From NCBI GenBank assembly GCA_002150815.3, contig NDFF03000092.1, positions 124,001 to 188,000 on the forward strand: DNA of 64,000 nt, read 5' to 3'. The position numbers were made by a program, and so were the translations under genes. The notes under the pieces were generated by a model that was given only the letters and a program-made list of their open reading frames with translations, ran no database searches and was not told the origin of the DNA. Below are positions 59,142 to 64,000 of this stretch, in pieces. The stretch is from Grammothele lineata (Eukaryota; Basidiomycota; Agaricomycetes; Polyporales; Polyporaceae). Positions within the stretch are counted from its first letter, which is position 1, and each line of letters begins with the position of its first letter.

Positions 59142-59312
59142 CTGTGTCGGATGGACGAGTGATTCCGATCCGTAATGGTTACTACTGGAATCCTTCATTT
59201 CATTGAGTCGGACTATGGTGTTGGCCTAGGACTATGGACTCCGCATGAATCATCCTAACAGTACATTACAACTTATCCTACTGTGGTATCTCCCACCAAA
59301 CTGTCCATCAGG

Positions 59313-60702
59313 TTACGTGTGCATCTGCCCTTCTTCTTCAGTGCCCGCTGCTGATGTCGGGTGCCGAGGGGATCGACGGCGGGGGTGACTCGAAGCCAAA
59401 TCATCCCCTGAGAACCCAGCACCAGCACCAGACGAAGTAGCCAGCTCTACCTTCTTCATCAATCGGAAGTGCGGCTGCCAAGAACCCGTCGAGACGTGCT
59501 CGAGTCCGACCAATATGAGATCCTCCAGCTTCAGGCCTCGCCCGCCCACTCTCCACTCTGCCTCTGCCCCTTGTTCTAGCGGTATTCCTTCCATTTCCTA
59601 CAACGATTTGGCTAAGTCTCTACTAAAAGCCAACCAGACTAGCTGCCATACCTGTATAAAGCGCAGAACAGTCTTCGCTACACTCTTCGCTAGCTTGGCT
59701 CGTGTGATGGGCTGTGATGGGCTAGGGAAGTCCCGTATGGCTATCTGCCTACTCCATGGCGCGTATCCGGGCCACTGTAGTGTGATGAGAAATGAGCAAC
59801 GGCAGTGAAGGAACGAAAAATGGGAACCCACATCGAGTCGGATAGCAATCGATGATCCTTGGCCCTCAAACATGGGATCGTCCCGGCCCTCAAGTTTGCT
59901 GAACCTCGCCTTGAATGCATCTTCGAGAAGGATCCCGCATCCACTAGGACTGTGGGTATAGAACATTATAGGGCCTTGCAAATTGACTTCCTCCACGTAG
60001 CGGCGGCGGTCGGACAAAGTGTGTGGTCTGTATATCTTCTGTGGTACGAACCTGGAACCGCGAGGATGCCCTGCCGTCGTAGCCAAGTCGATGACAGACA
60101 CGCTGGTGGCTGGAGATACATTCATTGAACCTGACAGCTTCGAGAGATGCGATTGCTTTAACGCGACAGCGCTGAAGTCATCGCCCCCCAAGACGGTTGC
60201 CGGGGAAGCATCGCTACTACCGAAGAGGGTGGGCGAGGTAGCAGTGCTACCAAAGACCGTGGGCGAGGCATAAATGCTACCAAAGACGGCGGGCGATGCA
60301 CTGATGCTCCCGGCAAAGATGGTGGGCGATGCTTCGGTGCTACCGGAGAACGCCTGATGGAAAGGCGCGGACGACGAGGAATGCGAGTCGAATAGATTTG
60401 GCAACACTGGGCTGTTAAACGGGGCCGAAAGGGTGGGCACACGTGTCCCGTCGGAGAAACCATAGTGTAACTCGTCTTGTATTTCCGGTGTATCTTCAAG
60501 CTGCTGGAGCTTTGGAGGTGAGGAGTCGTGATGAAAGAAGAGACTTCCCCCTACATAGTTGAGCACTCGTTGGATGATAGCCTATGAAATGCGGCTTACC
60601 TCCACGGGAAGAGGTCCTTACACTAGGACTCATGCTCTGTAATAAGAGGCATAATTCCTGAGATGATGTTGCCACTCCCTGGAGGTCCAATGTAATAGGC
60701 AT
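59313..60702 (-). CDS. Basidiomycete protein with short tandem repeats and a WPGY domain, function unknown
   Basis: After an intron following RTSSRG, the frame runs on with GGSLFFHHDSSPPKL. It then runs through a 10-11 residue tandem repeat (consensus GSxxASPTVF, about five copies at 60184-60352) and into a conserved domain: PIMFYTHSPSGCGILLEDAF, FSKLEGRDDPMFEGQGSSI, then across a 57-nt intron WPGYAPWSRQIAIRDF, ITRAKLAKSVAKTVLRFIQ. A final exon has WRVGGRGLKLEDLILVGLEHV, then GSWQPHFRL and an acidic end GTEEEGQMHT. The WPGY-W-RQI block is one I recognise as common in agaricomycete hypothetical proteins, with no assigned function. The start is uncertain: MPITLDLQG at 60702 and MTSPAIGY at 60738 are candidates. 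The gene may also be continuous with the one upstream at 62003. Confidence 0.65.
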
Positions 60703-60741
60703 CAGAACGTGATGATATCCTATCGCAGGTGACGTCAACCA

Positions 60742-62003
60742 TTAGCTTACCTGGTTGAACAGTGGATTAAGGTCCTCGTCCGAAGCGCATGCATACGATA
60801 CGTCCGAAACCTGGTTCCGACAATGAAGCGATCGGTACAGTCATACAGCATACAATGAATATTTACCTGCAAGATGTAATCCAAAACATCATTGACTGGA
60901 TCGAATACCTATACACGATAATCTCGTGAGATTGGAATACATTACGGCAATTGGTTCCGACCAACTTGCCTTGGTGAAGACTAACGATTCCTCGCTAGAA
61001 CGATCTGACTGGGCCGCCGGACTAACAGCATCGAGTCCTTCATTTCCGCCTTCAGCATCGTCAACATCTGGGTCTGATGGCCCGGCGGCAGCGCGCATGA
61101 CTCTGAGAGGTCTCCACAGTCGCGACTTGGTTTTGTAATAGTTGAGGAAGATGCATTGATCCGAGGGAAAACTCTGCTCAGGAGCCTTAGATGTTCCCTC
61201 CGATCGTAGGGCTGTTACCCGGCTCTGAGGCCCGTCGCGAGTGAAGACGGACGTCGAGGTGCTCTGCGACATCGTCACGCGGAAAGCCCCCGACGTAGAT
61301 GGCACGAAACAGCCTCCCTCGATAAAGAGCTCCCCATTAGAGCTGTTGCCTGCGAATGCTGCCTCGGCCCAGACTGATGTCTTTGTGAAGCCGGAAACGA
61401 ACAGTATGTCCTTTTGCTCGATGTCAATGCCGTGAACCGCCGTTGCGAACTCGAACCAGTTCTGTATGTGGTGGCCCATGTACTGCCGGATGTGGCGGCC
61501 ACAGTCGAGGTACGTCCGATGCGCTGGTTCCCGGAGTAGTAATAACGCACCCGCATCTTCAGTGCATTGAAACCGGATACCTGCACCAACGGACGATCCT
61601 GCGGAAAGCCTGAACTGTATAGTTCAGTCCTTGGCCCTTCTTTCAACCCTACACTAAGAAAAGCGTTGACGTACCCTGCAGAACCCTCCGCCGTAAAGGA
61701 CAAAGAACGGATACTCCTGCTATGCAGCGACCGCTGAGTGATGATGCCAGGACGATACTGGGTCGCATTATTGGGGAGCTGAAACACCTCGAAATCCCGA
61801 GGGACGCCTCGTTGTATGTTCACGGGATCGTCTGCCTCCCGCATGCAGTTGAAGAGGAAGCAAAAGAATCCGTCGCGGATATACCCCACATCGCCCAAGC
61901 GTACCTCTCCAAATTGCGTGTCGGGTTCCGGGCCCCAGAGTGGGTGGCCATAACCAAGTTCCCAGAGCTGTTTTGCGTAGATATCGTAGTCGGGAGAGCG
62001 CAT
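60742..62003 (-). CDS. Basidiomycete conserved hypothetical protein (SPDYD family)
   Basis: The start MRSPDYDIYAKQLWELGYG opens a block I recognise from many agaricomycete hypothetical proteins: GHPLWGPEP, FGEVRLGDVGYIRDGFF, LFNCMREADDPVN and GVPRDFEVFQL. After an intron come GIRFQCTEDAGALLLLREPA, YMGHHIQNWFEFATAVHGID, LFVSGFTKTSVWAEAAFAGN and FTRDGPQSR. Then follow DQCIFLNYYKTKSRLW and RVMRAAAGPSDPDVDDAEG. Small exons after a 37-nt candidate intron give VFDPVNDVLDYILQ and VSYACASDEDLNPLFNQ. The frame ends at 60742 if the next GTAAGC is not spliced. If it is, this gene runs into the downstream WPGY gene. No enzyme motif seen. Function unknown. Confidence 0.65.
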
Positions 62004-62302
62004 TGTGAGGGAGAGGGTGACAAGGTCAGCCGTGATACTAGAGGGAGAGCAGGCACAGGTTACACTGTTAAATACAATCACTTGAACAGCTATGGCTGCG
62101 AAAAGCTGTGAATAGACAGAACTCTAATACACCAGCGCTTGGAAATTCTGTGCAAATATTACGTACAACCTGTGCAGTTCATACACGTCCATCGACACTG
62201 CCTACGTCTTAGAGATCCTGCGTATACGTTCTGGTAAGTTCCAACTTCCGAACAGGGAAGTAAACCAACTCACGCGTGTCCTGCGGCGTTCACCGCTGCC
62301 AG

Positions 62303-63869
62303 TCACCAGCTCAGCACCTCCATGGCACCCCACTCCAGCGCTCTGAAGAGGGAGTTGCCCATAGCCAACGGAGACACGCCGACCACGGTTGGCCAATCCA
62401 CGACATCCACTCGGCAACGAGCCGCATCCCAGTCTTGTAACTCGGCCTCCGTCACTCCTCGAAAGAGCATGAAAACGCGCGTCACTACGTCCGGCGTGGG
62501 TGCTACTGTGAGTTCCGCCGAGCGCTCGTATACGTAGGTCTCTTGCGGGAGGAAACGAAGCGCTATGTTCGGCTGCTTAGAGAGCTTTGGGAGCCAGTAC
62601 GCGATGAAGTCGTTCCGGGCGGGCGCATGGAGCGTGAGCGACTTCAGCACTTCATCGAGGTAGGGAAGCAGCTGTGCGAAGGCGAGGAGAACTGTAGTCG
62701 GTGAGTCCGGCTCGAGCGAAGGCGAGGAGGGATCGAAGTGTTCCGAGCATTGGCCTTCGGCCGACACATCCACAGGGCTGAGAGGTGGAGAAGAGGGAGT
62801 GTTTGTTGACACAGCCTTCCAGAAGAGGTACGACAGTACAAGGCCTGTGTCCTTCTCTGAGAGAGCCATCTGGCGTCGCGGAGACGGTCCAGGTGATGGT
62901 TTGTTTGCCTTCTTCGAGACGCTGCATTCCAGCGAGAGGATATAGGTGTGAGAAGGACCATGTTGGAGCGAGGTTGTCGGAGACAGATGCCTGCGAGAGG
63001 GGTGTAGGAGGAAAGCGGTAGATGACAGGCTTGCCACCAAGCAGACGAATTGTTCCGTGTATGGTATCACCCCTTTGGATGCCATAGTCGGCCAGCGAGC
63101 TCTCGTCGTAAGAGATAATGTCACCACGGTATGTGAACCTTAAGCTTTCGATGTCCCTTCCCAAGTACGAGCAACAGCATCCATCATCTTCCGGGATCGA
63201 AGTGATAGCGTTGACGGTGAAAACGGCAGGAAATCTCCGCCTACCCTGTGACCAAGGCTTTCAATACCGGCGTAAGAGAACTTGAAGAAGCGACATGAGA
63301 CACTCACACGTAAAAATAGATAGACAGCTTCCCATCCTTTGGGGTTCCACCACGGATAGAGGTGGTTTAAATTGATGCACGTGCTGTCGTTTGTTTGTCA
63401 GTACTTTATCGCATACGAAGGCTTCAGAGTACATACAAGCATTTGGTGGACCTGCGGAAGAGGAGCTCCCCACAAGTGAGCCAGGAGATGACGATGGAGG
63501 ATTTCTACTGCACGTGTGAGACTCCAGGATAGCATCGTCATTCAGGTTCTTCAAGACGACTACAGCCCTTGGCGGGAGAAACGAGAGGGTGTCGTCAGTG
63601 AGCTCGAGTTGGTCGCCCTCTAGTTCTCCAAGAAGCACGATCTGGCTTTTAATGTCTCCCAATTTGAAGTGAGCGCACGCTTTTTGACGATATTCTGGTA
63701 ACCTCCTTTTGTCAGAGCGGTTCATGGTGCCGTGACAAGCGAAGTTAGTGGCGCTTCTCACCTGTATGCCGGCTGTCGCGACAAAAACAGCGGTACGCGA
63801 GCCCCATCGCACGCGTAATACGGACGCTTGGGCTGCCGCTTTTGTGAGGAGTCTTTTAATCGCAGGCAT
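62303..63869 (-). pseudogene. Ubiquitin-like-domain basidiomycete protein with an apparent frameshift
   Basis: The start MPAIKRLLTKAAAQ leads through AVFVATAGIQ to a first fold (FKLGDIKSQIVLLGELEG, DTLSFLPPRAVVVLKN). After more exons comes a ubiquitin-like beta-grasp (FPAVFTVNAITSIPED, RDIESLRFTYRGDIISYDES, YGIQRGDTIHGTIRLLGGKP), then APTWSFSHLYPL and ITWTVSATPDGSL. At about 62857-62866 the frame breaks. The family continues one base out of phase with EKDTGLVLSYLFWK, FDPSSPSLEPDSPT, LLPYLDEVLKSL, ARNDFIAYWLPKLSKQP, PDVVTRVFMLFRG and LEWGAMEVLSW before the stop at 62303. No intron explains the shift. It is either a real one-base mutation in a CTCTGAGAGAG tract or a sequence error. I recognise the family as widespread in agaricomycetes, function unknown. 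The GG-like ends of mature ubiquitin are absent. Confidence 0.65.
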
Positions 63870-64000
63870 CGGGCGAGGTCGACGGCTAGATGAAAGTTGC
63901 CGGAGTATTAGGCGGCGGAGTGTTTCCAAAATCACGTCGAGTCACGAACACGTGCAATACGTCACAACGCGACCTCCTTCTATCACTCACGCTGAGACGC
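63870..64000. other. Window end
   Basis: 131 bases upstream of the ubiquitin-like gene; probably its promoter. An in-frame upstream ATG at 63935 would extend the protein with an Arg/Leu-rich stretch, but the one at 63869 is preferred. Confidence 0.4.

Noticed and set aside
63100..63170. A second frameshift in the ubiquitin-like gene near its beta-grasp start
   Set aside because: Reading the continuous frame from VFTVNAITSIPED into RDIESLRF shows no break there.

Overview
The window reads as nuclear DNA of a filamentous basidiomycete, most likely an agaricomycete such as a wood-decay polypore. The genes are dense and cut by many short GT-AG introns of about 50-65 bp. The recognisable families are fungal and include several lineage-restricted basidiomycete families. 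No rRNA, tRNA, CRISPR array, operon or intact transposon was found. Gene models were joined by eye from open frames and splice signals, so internal exon edges are less certain than gene identity.

Layout. 1-4.9 kb: GC-rich, no supportable gene. 4.9-8.2 kb (+): Zn2Cys6 transcription factor. 8.2-12.4 kb: no gene resolved. 12.4-14.4 kb (-): J-domain protein. 14.4-18.7 kb: no gene resolved. 18.7-20.3 kb (+): C-terminally membrane-anchored, possibly Pex26-like protein. 21.0-27.8 kb (-): three tandem paralogues of an NAD(P)-binding atypical SDR/epimerase family. 28.6-32.0 kb (-): two tandem secreted double-psi beta-barrel (DPBB, expansin/RlpA-like) genes. They sit in a segmental duplication that also copied the last exons of the neighbouring membrane-protein gene. 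31.8-33.4 kb (-): that multi-pass membrane protein. 33.5-41 kb holds housekeeping genes: CCT5 (-), PP2A catalytic subunit (-), eIF1A (+), a small secreted peptide (-) and an ankyrin protein (-). 41.1-44.3 kb (+): Yvc1-type vacuolar TRP channel. 45.1-46.1 kb (+): zinc-finger protein. 47.8-50.0 kb (-): lipid-anchored YANK/STK32-type AGC kinase, divergent from a macro-domain ADP-ribose hydrolase (+, 50.2-51.5 kb). 52.3-59.1 kb (+): sugar transporter, a fourth SDR paralogue and a membrane-anchored heparinase II/III-like polysaccharide lyase, all on one strand. 59.3-63.9 kb (-): three lineage-specific unknown proteins, one with an apparent frameshift.

How they may work together. The most system-like unit is 52.3-59.1 kb. 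A surface polysaccharide lyase, an importer and a sugar-nucleotide-type oxidoreductase would make a small carbohydrate-use cluster; this is inference from adjacency. The other strong signals are structural. They are the 1.6-kb segmental duplication with a relic gene end, the dispersed fourth SDR copy that has lost a Rossmann glycine, an intron lying directly before the PP2A stop codon, and an unusual number of microexons of 9-22 nt in unrelated genes.
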